64,000 bases of DNA from Paraniabella ginsengisoli (GTDB lineage: Bacteria > Bacteroidota > Bacteroidia > Chitinophagales > Chitinophagaceae): the NCBI RefSeq assembly GCF_022513635.1, contig NZ_JAKWBL010000004.1:992001-1056000 (forward strand). Direction: 5' to 3'. Under the pieces are notes generated by a model. It had not been told where the DNA came from and searched no databases. It saw nothing but the letters and a program-made list of their open reading frames with translations. The translations under genes were made by a program, and so were the position numbers. Shown here in pieces: positions 44,964 through 55,672 of this stretch (within the stretch, counting starts at the first letter, position 1; each line of letters begins with the position of its first letter).

Positions 44964-47604
44964 TTATTCATTAAAACTAAAGTTGTGAATACCGCCACCA
45001 ACTTGCTTTGCTGGTTGATTTGGCAATATTACAGTTGCGGTACAACTCGAAGGAATAGTAATATTTAACTGAACTGTTTTGCCTATTCGTTTCCACGAAG
45101 ATTTGATGAGGCCATATAACGACTGATGACTGGCTTCAACAAAATCAAGATCTTTTATAAAAGCAGGTTTAATAATAATCTTCTTAAATGCAGGTGCTGT
45201 TTCATTCATCTGTATTCCGGCAAGCGCTTTATACATCCACGCAGCAATAGCGCCCATTGATGGATGATTGCGCGATGCATCACCAATATTTCTGCCTACA
45301 TCCCAGGTTTCAAAAAGACTGGTTGCTTCATAATTTTTGATCCAATAACCCCAGGAAGGCAGCGTTTCTTTGGTCACCATTTTATAAACAGTTTCGGTAT
45401 AGCCAAATTGAGATAACACTTCAGGTACGATCAGGCTTCCGATAAAACCAAAATCGAGGCTATAGTTATTTGCTGCAATCATTTCATTCAGTTTCTTTGC
45501 TAAGGATTCGCGTTGATGCTCTGGCGCAATATTCATATATAACGGTAATGCATACGACAATTGGGTTTTGTTAGCGTAGCTCAATTGTGCTGCGTCAAAG
45601 TAATGGTTATTGATTTTCTCTTTCAGAATAGCAGCTTTGGCCGCATAAAGTTTTGCATCGTCGGGCTTATTCAAAAGATTAGCCATTCTTTCCATCAATA
45701 TATTATCCCAATAATAATAACAAGACACCATGAAATCTTTTGGTGTAATGGCTTTGTAATACAACCAGTCGCCGAGGCCGTCTGTTAAAAGCCCTTTTTC
45801 ATTTTCTATTGTTGTAAGATATTTCAGATAGCGCTCCGCGGTGGGATATACATTGCGAATGCTTTCCAGATCATTGTTGTATTTATAAAGCATCGATGGC
45901 ACGATAAATATCGCAGCATCCCAAACAGGACCCGCCCAGTCAGAATCCCATTTCCACGAAGTAGGTACAATGCCCGGAACATCGCCATTCGCTTCCTGTG
46001 CATCGGTCATGTCTTTCACCCATTTGGCATAAACGCTTGCCGAATGATAATTTAACATGCCTGCTTCCTGAACCATAAATCCATCAGCCATCCAGCCGTT
46101 TTTTTCGCGCGTGGGACAATCGGTAGGAATGCCGAATAAATTACTGAGATAAGAATTTTGGCAAATAGAAAAAATATCGTTTAATAATTGATTCGAGCTT
46201 TTAAAAGTTCCCGCAAGTTCAACATCACTATGCATCCTTAAACCACTTAGCTTTACTTTTGAAATATCTATCGACTTGTTCGATGTCATTTCTATATATC
46301 TAAATCCATGATAAGTAAATGCTGGGACGAAAACTTCTTTTCCCATCCCATTTAAAATGTAAACATCTGTTTGAATTACATCTCTCGCATTTCTTGGACG
46401 CAGGTGCATATTAATATTTCGCTGATCAATATGACCTGAAGAATCCGTCATTTCCGCATGACGTAATGTAATGGTAGTTCCGCTCGCTCCTGAAATTTCT
46501 AATTGTGGTACACCGGCAAAATTGATACCCATGTCAAACACATAACAGGTGTCGTTTATTTTTTTACCTCAATTGCATCAATAGTATCCGTCACTTTTAC
46601 CGAAGGCATTGCCTGCGTTTCTAAAAGATCTGCGGTGGACTTTGTGGTTTTCGCTTTCTTCCATTTGCTGTCATCGAAAGAATGGGTTGCCCAGCCTTGT
46701 TGTTCCAGGCGCGCATCATAAGTGGTACCTGCGTGGATATTATCAAATTGTAGCGGGCCAATAGCCGTTGACCAGCTTTCATCGGTTTTGATAATTTCCG
46801 ATGTTCCGTTGGTATATGTAATATGTAGCTCACAAATTGTTTGCGGTCGTTTGCGCCACGGAGCTTGATGAAAATTCCATACGGTTGGCGTTTGTTCATT
46901 AAACCACCCATTACCTAATTGTATGCCGATGCAGTTGCTTCCTTTTTTGATTTTATCAGTAACATCATAAGTTTTATAAAGAATTCTTTTACTATAATCA
47001 GTAAATCCAGGATCAAGCGTTAATGGATTGACAGACTTTCCATTAACATGCAGCTCATAATAACCTAAGCCGCTGATATAACACCTTGCTGACTGGATAT
47101 TGCTTTTTGCTTTGAATAACTTTCTAAACATTGGCGATGGCGCAAACTCAATATCATATTCATCTGTGATCCATTGTCCCACCCAATCGGCAGGCTGCAT
47201 CTTGGCTGTTTCAAACCAGGTTGGCTGCGATGTATATGTACCATTATTTGTTTGCAACTCAACACACCACCAGTATCTTTTATGCGAACTCAATGTATTG
47301 CCATTAAAATAAATGAGTTGTTGATCCGATTGCTGTTGTTTACTATCCCACACGTCTGCCTTTCCAGGTTTCAGATTTTTTTATCGGTGGCGACTAAAAC
47401 CCTGTAACCGGTTTGTTTCTCTGCTTTTTCACTATTTATCTGCCAGCCCAATCGAGGTCGCGACACATCCATTCCCAATGGTTGCACCTGAAATTCACAG
47501 GTTAAATGTTCTACTTTGACCTGAGCGTTTGCCATGTTGCTAATTCCCAGGCAAAATAGGAGCGTCATAAAAACCGGATAATCTAAAAGAAAACGATTGA
47601 TCAT
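44964..47604 (-). CDS. Alpha-L-rhamnosidase, GH78 (two frameshifts)
   Basis: Signal peptide from 47604 (FMTLLFCLGISNMANAQ). N-terminal fibronectin-like domain (PLGMDVSRPRLGWQINSEKA), then Bac_rhamnosid_N (YISGLGYYELHVNG, QLGNGWFNEQ), a concanavalin-like domain, and the (alpha/alpha)6 catalytic barrel with GIPTDCPTREKNGWMADGFM carrying the general acid Glu. It ends IPSSCTATVILPNQ. Lesions in T7 at 47376-47382 and T7 at 46559-46565, one base each. About 880 residues. It removes terminal alpha-L-rhamnose from plant polysaccharides or glycosides. Alone here, not in a polysaccharide utilisation locus. Confidence 0.94.
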
Positions 47605-47705
47605 ATATAAAATGTAATTATGCTGGCTAAGCAGGGAAGATAAATATTTTTAAAGATACATTTTTGAATATGCCACAGCATTTACACAAAACCCCCTATA
47701 TTCCC

Positions 47706-47713
47706 TACCTTTG
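47706..47713 (+). promoter_or_regulatory. -7 box of ileS
   Basis: A perfect TACCTTTG, 20 nt before ATG 47734, giving a leader of about 17 nt. There is no T-box-like structure in this short leader. Confidence 0.6.
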
Positions 47714-47733
47714 CACTCATTTTTTAGCGAATT

Positions 47734-50700
47734 ATGAGTGCAAAATATCAGGAGTTTTCGGGTTTGAATCTACCCGCTATCGAAAAGGAGATTTTAAAGG
47801 AATGGACAAAAAGCGAGGCGTTTGAAAAAAGCGTTTCCATTCGCGAAGGCGCTGAGCCGTTCGTGTTTTATGAAGGTCCGCCAAGTGCCAATGGTATGCC
47901 TGGTATTCACCATGTTATTTCCCGTACTTTAAAAGACCTGGTTTGTCGGTATAAAACCATGCAGGGTTTTCAGGTAAAACGCAAAGGCGGCTGGGATACG
48001 CATGGGCTGCCTGTGGAGCTTGGCGTTGAAAAGGAATTAGGTATTACTAAAGAAGATATAGGCAAGAAAATTACTGTTGAAGAATACAATCAAAAATGCC
48101 GCGAAGCCGTATTGCGCTTCAAAAGTCAGTGGGACGACCTGACCCGTAAAATGGGTTACTGGGTTGACCTGAATGACCCTTACATTACTTTTAAAAACGA
48201 ATACATTGAAACGCTTTGGTATTTATTGAAGCAGTTGTTTAATAAAGGGTTGCTGTATAAAAGCGTTAGCATTCAGCCTTATTCGCCAGCGGCAGGAACA
48301 GGTTTAAGTTCTCATGAACTAAATCAACCCGGAACGTATAAAGATGTAAAAGATACGAGTGCTACGGTTTTGTTCAAAGCTATTAATGAAGGTGTTTTAA
48401 AAGATACTGCTGAAGAAGTTTTTCTAATGGCCTGGACAACAACTCCCTGGACCTTACCCTCCAACCTGGGTTTAACGGTAGGCGGAAATATTGAGTATAG
48501 CCTGGTAAAAACATTCAATCCTTATACGCATGAGGCTCAAAATGTAATGATTGCTACTGCATTATTACATAAGTATTTCAAAGAAGATGGCAGAGATAAA
48601 GATCTTGAATCTTATCAGAAGGAAGATAAAATAATACCTTGGAAAGTATTAACTACTTATTCAGGAAAAGAATTGGAAGGTTTACGCTATGAGCAATTAA
48701 TGCCTTTCGAAGCAAATAGCTTAGAGGCTGTCAGGGCTATTACACCCGATGCAGATCCGTTTAAAATTGTTGTAGGCGATTTTGTTACTACAGAAGATGG
48801 AACCGGTATTGTACACACTGCGCCCGCATTTGGTGCCGATGACTATAAAGTTGGGCAAAAGAATAATCTGGGAATTGTAACCTTAGTAGATCGAGAAGGA
48901 AAATTTATTGACGGTGTTGGCGAATACAGCGCCGCTTTGTAAAAAATTACAAAGACGAAAAAGATTATGTAGATGTGAATGTAGACATCTCCGTAGATCT
49001 GAAATTGAAAGGCCGTACTTTCAAAGTAGAAAAATACGAACACAATTACCCACATTGCTGGCGTACCGATAAACCTATTCTTTATTATCCGCTGGATGCC
49101 TGGTTTATTAAAACCACTGCGCTACGCGATAAAATGGTTGAGCTAAATAAAACCATTCATTGGAAACCCAAATCAACTGGGGAAGGCCGCTTTGGCAACT
49201 GGCTGGAAAATATGGTAGACTGGAACCTGAGCCGCAGCCGCTTTTGGGGAACGCCATTGCCTGTTTGGAGTACAGATGATGGTGAAGAAAGGAAATGCAT
49301 TGGTTCGATTGAAGAGTTGAAAGAAGAAATAGAAAAGGCTGGGGATCTTAACAAATCAGAAATCAGAAATCAGAAATCAGAAATAGGTTTACATAAGCCT
49401 TATGTAGATGAGATTATATTGGTTAGTGATACCGGAAAACCCATGCACCGAGAGCCAGACCTGATCGATGTTTGGTTCGATAGCGGCGCTATGCCTTATG
49501 CACAGTGGGGCCTGGATCATGAGAAATTGAAAGCTGGCGATCCGATGCCATTCAATCAACCATTTGAAAATAATTTTCCTGCCGATTTTATTTGTGAAGG
49601 TGTTGACCAAACCCGAGGATGGTTCTATACGCTGCACGCAATCGCGTCTTTATTGTACGAAAACGTAGCTTATAAAACAGTTGTGAGCAATGGTTTGGTG
49701 CTGGATAAAAACGGCAACAAAATGAGTAAGCGTTTAGGCAATGTTGTAGATCCGTTTGATACCATCGACAAATTTGGCGCTGATGCTACCCGTTGGTATC
49801 TTATTACCAATGCTTCACCGTGGGACAATCTGAAATTTGATATCGATGGTATCAAAGAAGTACAACGTAAATTCTTTGGGACATTATATAACACTTACCA
49901 GTTCTTTGCTTTGTATGCCAATGTTGATGGCTTTACATTTAAGGAGCCATACATGCAAATGAACGAAAGGCCGGAAATTGACCGGTGGATTATTTCTTCC
50001 TTGAATACATTGGTAAAAAATGTTTCAGCTGCGATGGACGATTACGAGCCAACCCAGGCTGGCCGTTTAATAGAAGATTTTGTGGATGAGCACCTGAGCA
50101 ACTGGTACGTGCGTCTTTGCCGCCGTCGTTTCTGGAAGGGGAGTACGAGGCAGATAAAATTTCAGCGTACCAAACATTGTACGAATGTATTGAAACCATT
50201 TGCCAGTTAATTGCCCCAATAGCTCCGTTTTTTAGCGATGCTATTTTTAGAAACTTAAATAATATCGCACAGCGTCATGAAGTAGCGTCTGTTCATCATG
50301 CCTTCTTTCCTAAAGCAGATGAAGCGTTGATTGACCAGTCGCTCGAAGAAAGGATGCAATTAGCGCAGGACGCTTCTTCTTTGATTCTTTCTTTAAGAAA
50401 AAAGTCAATATCAAAGTGCGCCAGCCTTTACAAAAAGTATTGATTCCGGTGTTAAATCCGGCTATGAAAGATCAATTGGAAAAGGTAGAAGAGCTAATAA
50501 AATCAGAAGTTAACGTAAAAGAGATTTCTTATCTTATAGACACGGAAGGTTTTATCAAGAAGAAAATCAAACCTAATTTTGTTGCACTTGGTAAAAAATT
50601 AGGTTCGAAAATGAAGGCTGTTTCGGCGGCATTAGCACAATTTACGCAGGAAGATATCAGCAATTTAGAAAAAGAAGGAAGTTATTCGTTAAATATAGAT

Positions 50701-51084
50701 GGCGAATCCGTTACGATTGAAGTGAATGAAGTGGACATCAGCAGTGAAGATATTCCTGGTTGGACGGTGGCTTCAAAAGGTGCGTTGACGGTGGCTTTGG
50801 ATATTACCATCACTCCCGAATTACAGCAGGAAGGTGATGCCCGTGAATTCGTAAACCGAATCCAAAAAATAAGAAAAGACAGCGGTTTTGAACTTACGGA
50901 TAAGATAAATGTTGTAATTGACACTTCGGAGACATTAAAAAACTCGCTAACAACGTATAAAGATTATATTTGCGCGGAAATTCTCGCAGAAAATTTATAT
51001 TTTCAGGCGATTACAGAAGGTAGTGGTATAGAAATTGATGTTAATGATAACATTTTACAAACGATTGTTTCTAAAAAAGGGTAA
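47734..51084 (+). CDS. ileS: Isoleucyl-tRNA synthetase (three frameshifts, in-frame repeat insert)
   Basis: Class I synthetase. HIGH region PPSANGMPGIHHVISRTLKD near residue 50, KGGWDTHGLPVE, the editing domain (WTTTPWTLPSNLGLTV; GTGIVHTAPAFGADD), then EGVDQTRGWFYTLHAIA and KMSKS as NKMSKRLGNVVDPF near 660, and an anticodon domain with VDEHLSNWYVRLCRRRFW. Lesions: T3 at 48936-48938, G4 at 50138-50141, A6 at 50398-50403. About 1117 residues, near the normal length. At 49353-49384 four copies of AAATCAG encode KSEIRNQKSEI, an insert between AGDLN and LHKPYVDEII. The dksA-like gene starts 4 nt after the stop. Confidence 0.96.
49353..49384 (+). repeat. AAATCAG x 4 tandem repeat inside ileS
   Basis: Four exact 7-bp units plus AAAT. 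The unit is not a multiple of three, yet the surrounding frame is maintained over the whole tract. The same word family is seen in the spacer before rlmN. Confidence 0.9.
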
Positions 51085-51088
51085 TTAA

Positions 51089-51976
51089 ATGGCTACAAAA
51101 AAAGCGCACCAGCTAAAAAAGCAACACCGGCTAAAAAGCCAACTAAAGCAGCCGTAAAACCGGCTCCCAAAGCGGCAGCCAAAAAAGCTACGCCTGCAAA
51201 AGCTGCACCTAAGAAAGCAGCGCCTGCAAAGAAAATTTCTAAAGTAGCGGCGAAGGCAACGCCTAAAAAAACTGCACAAGCTAAGGCGGCGCCCAAAAAG
51301 CCGCTTTAAAAAGCGTAAAAGCAGCGCCTAAAAAAGCAGCACCGGCTAAAACCGTTGCAAAGGTTGCGCCTAAGGCAACACGTGTGGAAGCCAGTAAAGT
51401 TACGGCTCCAGCTAAAGCTCCTGCAAAAAAGCAGCGCCTGCGCCAGTTAAGGCTGGTAAAAAAGTTGCAGCTAAAGTTACCCCCAAAAAAGAACAGCCTT
51501 CAAAACCGCCGGTTGTACCAAAACTCTCTACTAAAAGTGCAGTGAAGTACCAGCCGGATTTTACAAAAAGTATATTAGACACCCCTAAAAACGAAAAAGT
51601 GAAATCAGTAGTAAGATATTCGGACAGTGATTTACAGGAGTTCAAAGAAATTATCCTAAGAAAATTAGACGCAGCAAAAAAAGAGCTGGCTTATTTGCAA
51701 GGGCTTATTACCCGTCGTGACGAAGGTGGCGATATGGACGAAGGACGTTACATGACCATGGAGGATGGTAGCGTAAGTATGGAGCGCGAGCAACTTAGCC
51801 AATTGGCAAGTCGGCAGATTACATTTATCGATCACCTGGAAAAAGCTTTAATGCGGGTTGAAAATAAAACATATGGTATTTGCCGTGTTACAGGTAATCT
51901 TATAGATAAGGCACGTTTACGTGCGGTTCCTCATGCTACGCTAAGTATCGAAGCAAAATCGATGATGAACAAGTAA
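51089..51976 (+). CDS. TraR/DksA-family protein with histone H1-like N-terminal tail (three frameshifts)
   Basis: Starts MATKKSAPAKK at 51089, 4 nt after ileS. Residues 1-150 are low-complexity Lys/Ala/Pro with repeated AAPKKAAPAK units, like H1/AlgP tails. The C-terminal 140 residues carry a coiled-coil hairpin (DLQEFKEIILRKLDAAKKEL, AYLQGLITRRDEGGDMDEGR) and the degenerate zinc-finger region KTYGICRVTGNLIDKARLRA with VPHATLSIEAKS. Only one Cys remains, so zinc binding by the C4 motif is lost, as in other Bacteroidota members. Lesions: A7 near 51097, A5 near 51295, A6 near 51425. About 297 residues. It probably acts on RNA polymerase; the tail may bind DNA or RNA. Confidence 0.85.
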
Positions 51977-52011
51977 AAGAAAAGGCTTGCTTGGCAGCCG
52001 TTAAATATTTA

Positions 52012-52043
52012 AAGCGAAGCTAAATAAAGGCTTCGCTTTTTTA
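52012..52043 (+). terminator. Terminator of the ileS-dksA-like operon
   Basis: AAGCGAAGC (52012-52020), loop of 9 nt, GCTTCGCTT (52030-52038), then TTTTTATT. A perfect 9-bp stem. Confidence 0.9.
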
Positions 52044-52088
52044 TTGTGTTACACATTAGATAAGTGCGCTCTCGTTAAAAAGGATACG

Positions 52089-52559
52089 ATGACAATAACT
52101 TTCGATTATAATAAAAAGCAGGTAATACAGGCGTTACGCTATCATTTTATTTCAAGGACAGAGCTTAGGATCATGGTGATTCTTGTAAATGCCTTTGCTA
52201 TATTGTCGTTGATATTATACACGATTGGTAAGATAACACCTACCGCTTTTCTTACTTATTCTTTTTTGTGGATCATATTAATGGTCAGTTTGTGGTTTAT
52301 ATTACCTTCTGTGGTTTACAAAAAAGCAGAAACGTTTAAACACAGTTTTGCCATGCATTTTAATGCAGATGATTTTACATTAGAACATGAACATGGGAAA
52401 AGAAGCTGGCCTTATTCAGCGTTACAAAGTTTTAAAGAAACACCCAATTTTTTTCATCTGTACTTTGATACAAGATCTTTTTTACTGGTCCCTAAAGATG
52501 CGTTTAAAGATCTTGAGGAGATGCAAAGCCTTAGAGAAATGCTGAAGAATAAAATATAA
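52089..52559 (+). CDS. YcxB-like membrane protein
   Basis: Starts at ATG 52089 (MTITFDYNKKQVIQALRYHF); the 15 codons upstream are spacer. 156 residues with two membrane helices (IMVILVNAFAILSLILYTI and FLTYSFLWIILMVSLWFILP). A C-terminal cytoplasmic part follows (HFNADDFTLEHEHGKRSWPY, FKETPNFFHLYFDTRSFLLV), the YcxB pattern of a short PH-like domain. Function unknown. Stands between the ileS operon terminator and a convergent GNAT gene 6 nt away. Confidence 0.8.
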   Translation: MTITFDYNKKQVIQALRYHFISRTELRIMVILVNAFAILSLILYTIGKITPTAFLTYSFLWIILMVSLWFILPSVVYKKAETFKHSFAMHFNADDFTLEHEHGKRSWPYSALQSFKETPNFFHLYFDTRSFLLVPKDAFKDLEEMQSLREMLKNKI

Positions 52560-52565
52560 ATGAGC

Positions 52566-52997
52566 TTATGAGATTCGCTTTACCATGAGTACATGTGAAA
52601 TGGAGAGTTTCAGGAACTCATCACCGGTAGTGACATAACCCATCTTCTCGTAAAACCCGGTAGCGCTTGTTCGGGCGTGCATTGATATTTCGCGATAGCC
52701 AATATCCCTGGCAATTGTTTCGGCAAACTCCATTAAAGCGCGGCCTATACCTTTGCCTTGTAATTGATTTCTTACGGCCATTTGTCTCAGTAATACGCCC
52801 CTGGCTCCTTCACGCACCAGCATACAACAGCCCAGCATTTTCTCGTCTTCGAAGGCGCCTATTAAAATATTTTCCTGGTCTGCAGCAATATCGTTGCCTT
52901 CCAATAGCATACCTAAGGGTTTTCGCAATATTTCATTGCGCAATTCTATCATTTGCTGATATTCTATAGTACCGTAGTCTATTATTTTTAAGGCCAT
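52566..52997 (-). CDS. GNAT-family N-acetyltransferase
   Basis: 143 residues starting MALKIIDYGTIEYQQMIELR. The acetyl-CoA binding motif A is LRQMAVRNQLQGKGIGRALM (Q-x-x-G-x-G/A), preceded by the beta-4 strand MLGCCMLVREGARGVL. The C-terminal strand is SATGFYEKMGYVTTGDEF. It resembles the ElaA/YjcF type with unknown acceptor. Alone on the minus strand; no promoter box is convincing. Confidence 0.9.
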   Translation of the reverse strand: MALKIIDYGTIEYQQMIELRNEILRKPLGMLLEGNDIAADQENILIGAFEDEKMLGCCMLVREGARGVLLRQMAVRNQLQGKGIGRALMEFAETIARDIGYREISMHARTSATGFYEKMGYVTTGDEFLKLSISHVLMVKRIS

Positions 52998-53140
52998 GGG
53001 ACGTTCAAGTTTCGCTGATAATTTGTATTAAAACGGGCAACGTAAAATACCAATTTTTCTCGTCTTAAAATCAAATAGTTTAGGACATACCAACATTTTT
53101 ACATTTTTTTTGTTTAGTATAGTTATTTGGGCAAAAACTC

Positions 53141-53148
53141 TATTTTTG
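53141..53148 (+). promoter_or_regulatory. -7 box of acpP
   Basis: A perfect TATTTTTG, 26 nt before ATG 53175; predicted leader about 23 nt. No TTG at the standard distance (nearest at 53127 and 53110). Confidence 0.6.
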
Positions 53149-53174
53149 CACTCAACAAACAAAAACAATCAGAT

Positions 53175-53410
53175 ATGTCAGACATTGCATCAAGAGTAAA
53201 AAAATCATCGTTGACAAATTAGGCGTTGACGAAGCAGAAGTAACTACCGAAGCATCTTTTACCAACGATTTGGGCGCGGATTCTCTGGATACCGTTGAGT
53301 TGATTATGGAATTTGAAAAAGAATTCAACATCTCTATTCCTGATGAGCAGGCTGAAACAATTACCACTGTTGGTCAGGCTGTATCATACTTAGATGAGCA
53401 CGCTAAGTAA
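53175..53410 (+). CDS. acpP: Acyl carrier protein (one frameshift)
   Basis: [10 protein letters not shown] then, after adding one A to the A7 run 53198-53204, [40 protein letters not shown] with the phosphopantetheine Ser in DSL, and [19 protein letters not shown]. It ends VSYLDEHAK. 78 residues after repair, the normal size. It carries growing fatty acyl chains. A terminator separates it from fabF, so fabF may be expressed by read-through at a lower level. Confidence 0.97.
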
Positions 53411-53476
53411 TAATTTAAAAACAAATGCTTCAGTTGCCGATTGTTTAATTGGGCAAATAATTAGCTAAATTTATAT

Positions 53477-53516
53477 CCGCCTTTGAAGTGGTTAACCATA
53501 CAAAGGCGGTTTTTTT
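53477..53516 (+). terminator. Terminator between acpP and fabF
   Basis: CCGCCTTTG (53477-53485), 15-nt loop, CAAAGGCGG (53501-53509), T7 (53510-53516). A strong stem. It probably sets a high acpP to fabF transcript ratio. Confidence 0.9.
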
Positions 53517-53536
53517 AACGTATCGCTACGTAGCTT

Positions 53537-54787
53537 ATGGAATTTAAAAGGGTTGTTATTACTGGCATGGGTGCTTTGACACCTTTGGGCAATTCAGTTG
53601 ATGAATATTGGAACGGCTTAATTAATGGCGTATCAGGCGCCGCCCCAATTACTCAATTTGATGCTTCAAAGTTCAGAACCCGCTTTGCCTGTGAAGTTAA
53701 GAATTTTGAACCCACCGATTTTCTTGATAAGAAAGAAGCCCGTAAAATTGATCGTTACTCACAGCTTGCCTTAGTCGCCAGTGATCAGGCTTTTGCAGAT
53801 GCTGGTCTTAACAAGGAAAATATTAACCCCGACAGGGTTGGTGTTGTTCTGGGTAGCGGCATAGGCGGCCTTATTACTTTCCAGAATGAAGTAATGGATT
53901 TTGCCAAAGGCGATGGAACACCCCGTTTCAATCCCTTCTTCATTCCTAAAATGATTTTGGATATTGCTGCCGGGCAAGTAAGCATCAGGCACAATTTACG
54001 TGGGCCCAATTATGCTGTAACCAGTGCCTGCGCCAGCAGCACCAATGCTATGATAGATGCTATAAACCTTTTAAGACTGGGCAAGGCTGATATTATTGTA
54101 ACAGGTGGTAGCGAAGCGGTGATAAGTGAAGCAGGCGTAGGCGGCTTCAATGCTATGAAGGCCATGAGCGAACGTAACGATGAGCCTGCAACTGCCAGCC
54201 GCCCTTATGACAAGGACAGAGATGGATTTGTAATGGGTGAAGCAGCAGGCATTTTGATATTTGAAGAATTAGAACATGCAAAAGCAAGAGGCGCTAAAAT
54301 TTACTGCGAAGTTGTAGGTGGTGGCGCCAGCGCAGATGCACATCATATTACAGCACCCCACCCCCAGGGATTAGGAGCTAAAAATGTGATGCTGGCTGCA
54401 TTAAGTGATGCCGGTATGCAGGTTACTGATATTGATTATATTAACACACACGGCACATCTACGCCGTTAGGTGATATTGCTGAAACAAAAGCTATTCTTG
54501 ATGTTTTTGGAGAACATTCTTATAAACTCAATATAAGCTCTACAAAAAGCATGACCGGTCATTGCCTGGGCGCGGCAGGCGTGATCGAAGCGATTGCGTG
54601 CATCAAAAGTGTGATGCATGATATTGTTCCGCCAACTATCAATCATTTTACTGATGATCCGGAGCTTGATCCAAAATTGAATTTTACTTTTAATAAGGCC
54701 CAACACAGGGTTGTTAATGCTGCTTTAAGCAACACATTTGGTTTTGGAGGGCACAACGCCTGTGTCATTGTAAAGAAATACACATAA
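53537..54787 (+). CDS. fabF: 3-oxoacyl-[acyl-carrier-protein] synthase II
   Basis: Intact 416 residues. MEFKRVVITGMGALTPLGNS at the start; catalytic Cys165 in AVTSACASSTNA, His305 in INTHGTSTPLGD, Lys337 and His342 in STKSMTGHCLGAAG. C-terminal NTFGFGGHNACVIVKK. It is a KAS II condensing enzyme that elongates fatty acyl-ACP with malonyl-ACP. It follows acpP after a terminator and is followed at once by rnc, a common gene order in Bacteroidota and others. Confidence 0.98.
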   Translation: MEFKRVVITGMGALTPLGNSVDEYWNGLINGVSGAAPITQFDASKFRTRFACEVKNFEPTDFLDKKEARKIDRYSQLALVASDQAFADAGLNKENINPDRVGVVLGSGIGGLITFQNEVMDFAKGDGTPRFNPFFIPKMILDIAAGQVSIRHNLRGPNYAVTSACASSTNAMIDAINLLRLGKADIIVTGGSEAVISEAGVGGFNAMKAMSERNDEPATASRPYDKDRDGFVMGEAAGILIFEELEHAKARGAKIYCEVVGGGASADAHHITAPHPQGLGAKNVMLAALSDAGMQVTDIDYINTHGTSTPLGDIAETKAILDVFGEHSYKLNISSTKSMTGHCLGAAGVIEAIACIKSVMHDIVPPTINHFTDDPELDPKLNFTFNKAQHRVVNAALSNTFGFGGHNACVIVKKYT

Positions 54788-54788
54788 T

Positions 54789-55520
54789 TTGGTGAGTTTC
54801 ATTAGAGACCTTTTTACCAGAAATTCTGACGCTTCTCTGAAAAAAGAGTTGAGGAATATATTAGGATTTGCACCTGATAATTTCGAACTCTATAAAACTG
54901 CCCTTACCCATCGCTCCGTAAGCGAAAGTGTAGACGAAAACAATGAAAGGCTGGAGTATTTGGGCGATGCGATCCTGAGTGCTATTACTGCGGATTATCT
55001 TTTCAGACGTTACCCTTATCATGGTGAAGGGTTTCTTACAGAAATGCGCAGCAAAATGGTGAACCGCCAGCAACTGAATGAGGTGGCTTTAAGAATGGGT
55101 CTTAAAAAGATATCAAAATTCAACAAACTAGACAACTGCCTTAAAACCAGCCATATTTTTGGTAATACTTTAGAAGCGCTTGTAGGCGCTATATACCTCG
55201 ATTACGGCTATAAGCGTACCTGCCGCTGGGTAACGGATTATCTGATCAATCCTCACATGTTCATGGATGAACTGGAAACCCTGGAGATTAATCATAAAAA
55301 CAAATTATACGGTTGGGCCAACAAAAACGGTAAAACATTGGAGTTTGTGACCTTAAGCGAAAAAATTGAAAGCGGGCGGCGCTTATTCACCATTGCTGCT
55401 GTTGTAGATGGCGAAACAATTTCACAAGGCAGCGCCTTTAATAAAAAAGATGCTTCGCAAATTGCGGCAAATACTGCCCTTAATTTATTAGGTATTAATC
55501 CTGTGGAGCCTGTTCAATAA
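54789..55520 (+). CDS. rnc: Ribonuclease III
   Basis: The frame starts just after the fabF stop, with TTG 54789 or GTG 54792 as initiator; there is no ATG, so GTG (MSFIRDLFTR) is likely. The RNase III signature NERLEYLGDAILSAITADYL and EALVGAIYLDYGYKR carry the metal-binding acidic residues. A double-stranded RNA-binding domain is at the C-terminus (HKNKLYGWANKNGKTLEFVT, GSAFNKKDASQIAANTALNL). About 243 residues. It cleaves double-stranded RNA in rRNA and mRNA processing. Probably translated together with fabF. Confidence 0.96.
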   Translation: MVSFIRDLFTRNSDASLKKELRNILGFAPDNFELYKTALTHRSVSESVDENNERLEYLGDAILSAITADYLFRRYPYHGEGFLTEMRSKMVNRQQLNEVALRMGLKKISKFNKLDNCLKTSHIFGNTLEALVGAIYLDYGYKRTCRWVTDYLINPHMFMDELETLEINHKNKLYGWANKNGKTLEFVTLSEKIESGRRLFTIAAVVDGETISQGSAFNKKDASQIAANTALNLLGINPVEPVQ

Positions 55521-55526
55521 AACCTT

Positions 55527-55549
55527 GGTCTGACGGTCTCCGTCTGACC
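55527..55549. repeat. GGTCTGACGG palindromic repeat, copy 3
   Basis: GGTCTGACGG-TCT-CCGTCTGACC, 7 nt after the rnc stop codon. It is the exact reverse complement of copy 2 except for one base in the stem. Confidence 0.7.
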
Positions 55550-55575
55550 ATTAACTTTCAAAGATGAAAAGCATC

Positions 55576-55657
55576 GTTTAAATAGGATGCCACATATTCT
55601 ACAATTGAACTGAGCGTAGCAATTTCGATGCTACCTATTTATTGCTGGATAATAAAA
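55576..55657 (-). repeat. Dispersed 85-bp element, copy F
   Basis: GTTTAAATAGGATGCCACAT, ATTCTACAATTGAACTGAGC, GTAGCAATTTCGATGCTACC, TATTTATTGCTGGATAATAA. It has the same inverted orientation as D, E and H. Its A/T-rich end lies next to the 3' end of the aminotransferase gene, so it is an exception to the start-facing rule. Confidence 0.6.
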
Positions 55658-55672
55658 TTTTTGAGAAGATAT

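Noticed and set aside
49353-49384. A short CRISPR-like direct repeat array
   Set aside because: The units are 7 bp, contiguous without spacers, inside ileS, and no cas genes are present.
51085-51296. Two minus-strand frames with Cys/Phe/Arg-rich or Ala-rich protein opposite the DksA-like tail
   Set aside because: They are shadows of the Lys/Ala/Pro-coding repeats, with no independent start signal.
3333-53204. Programmed ribosomal frameshifting in many genes
   Set aside because: The shifts occur in dozens of unrelated genes at any homopolymer, with no conserved slippery site or downstream structure. Assembly error explains them better.
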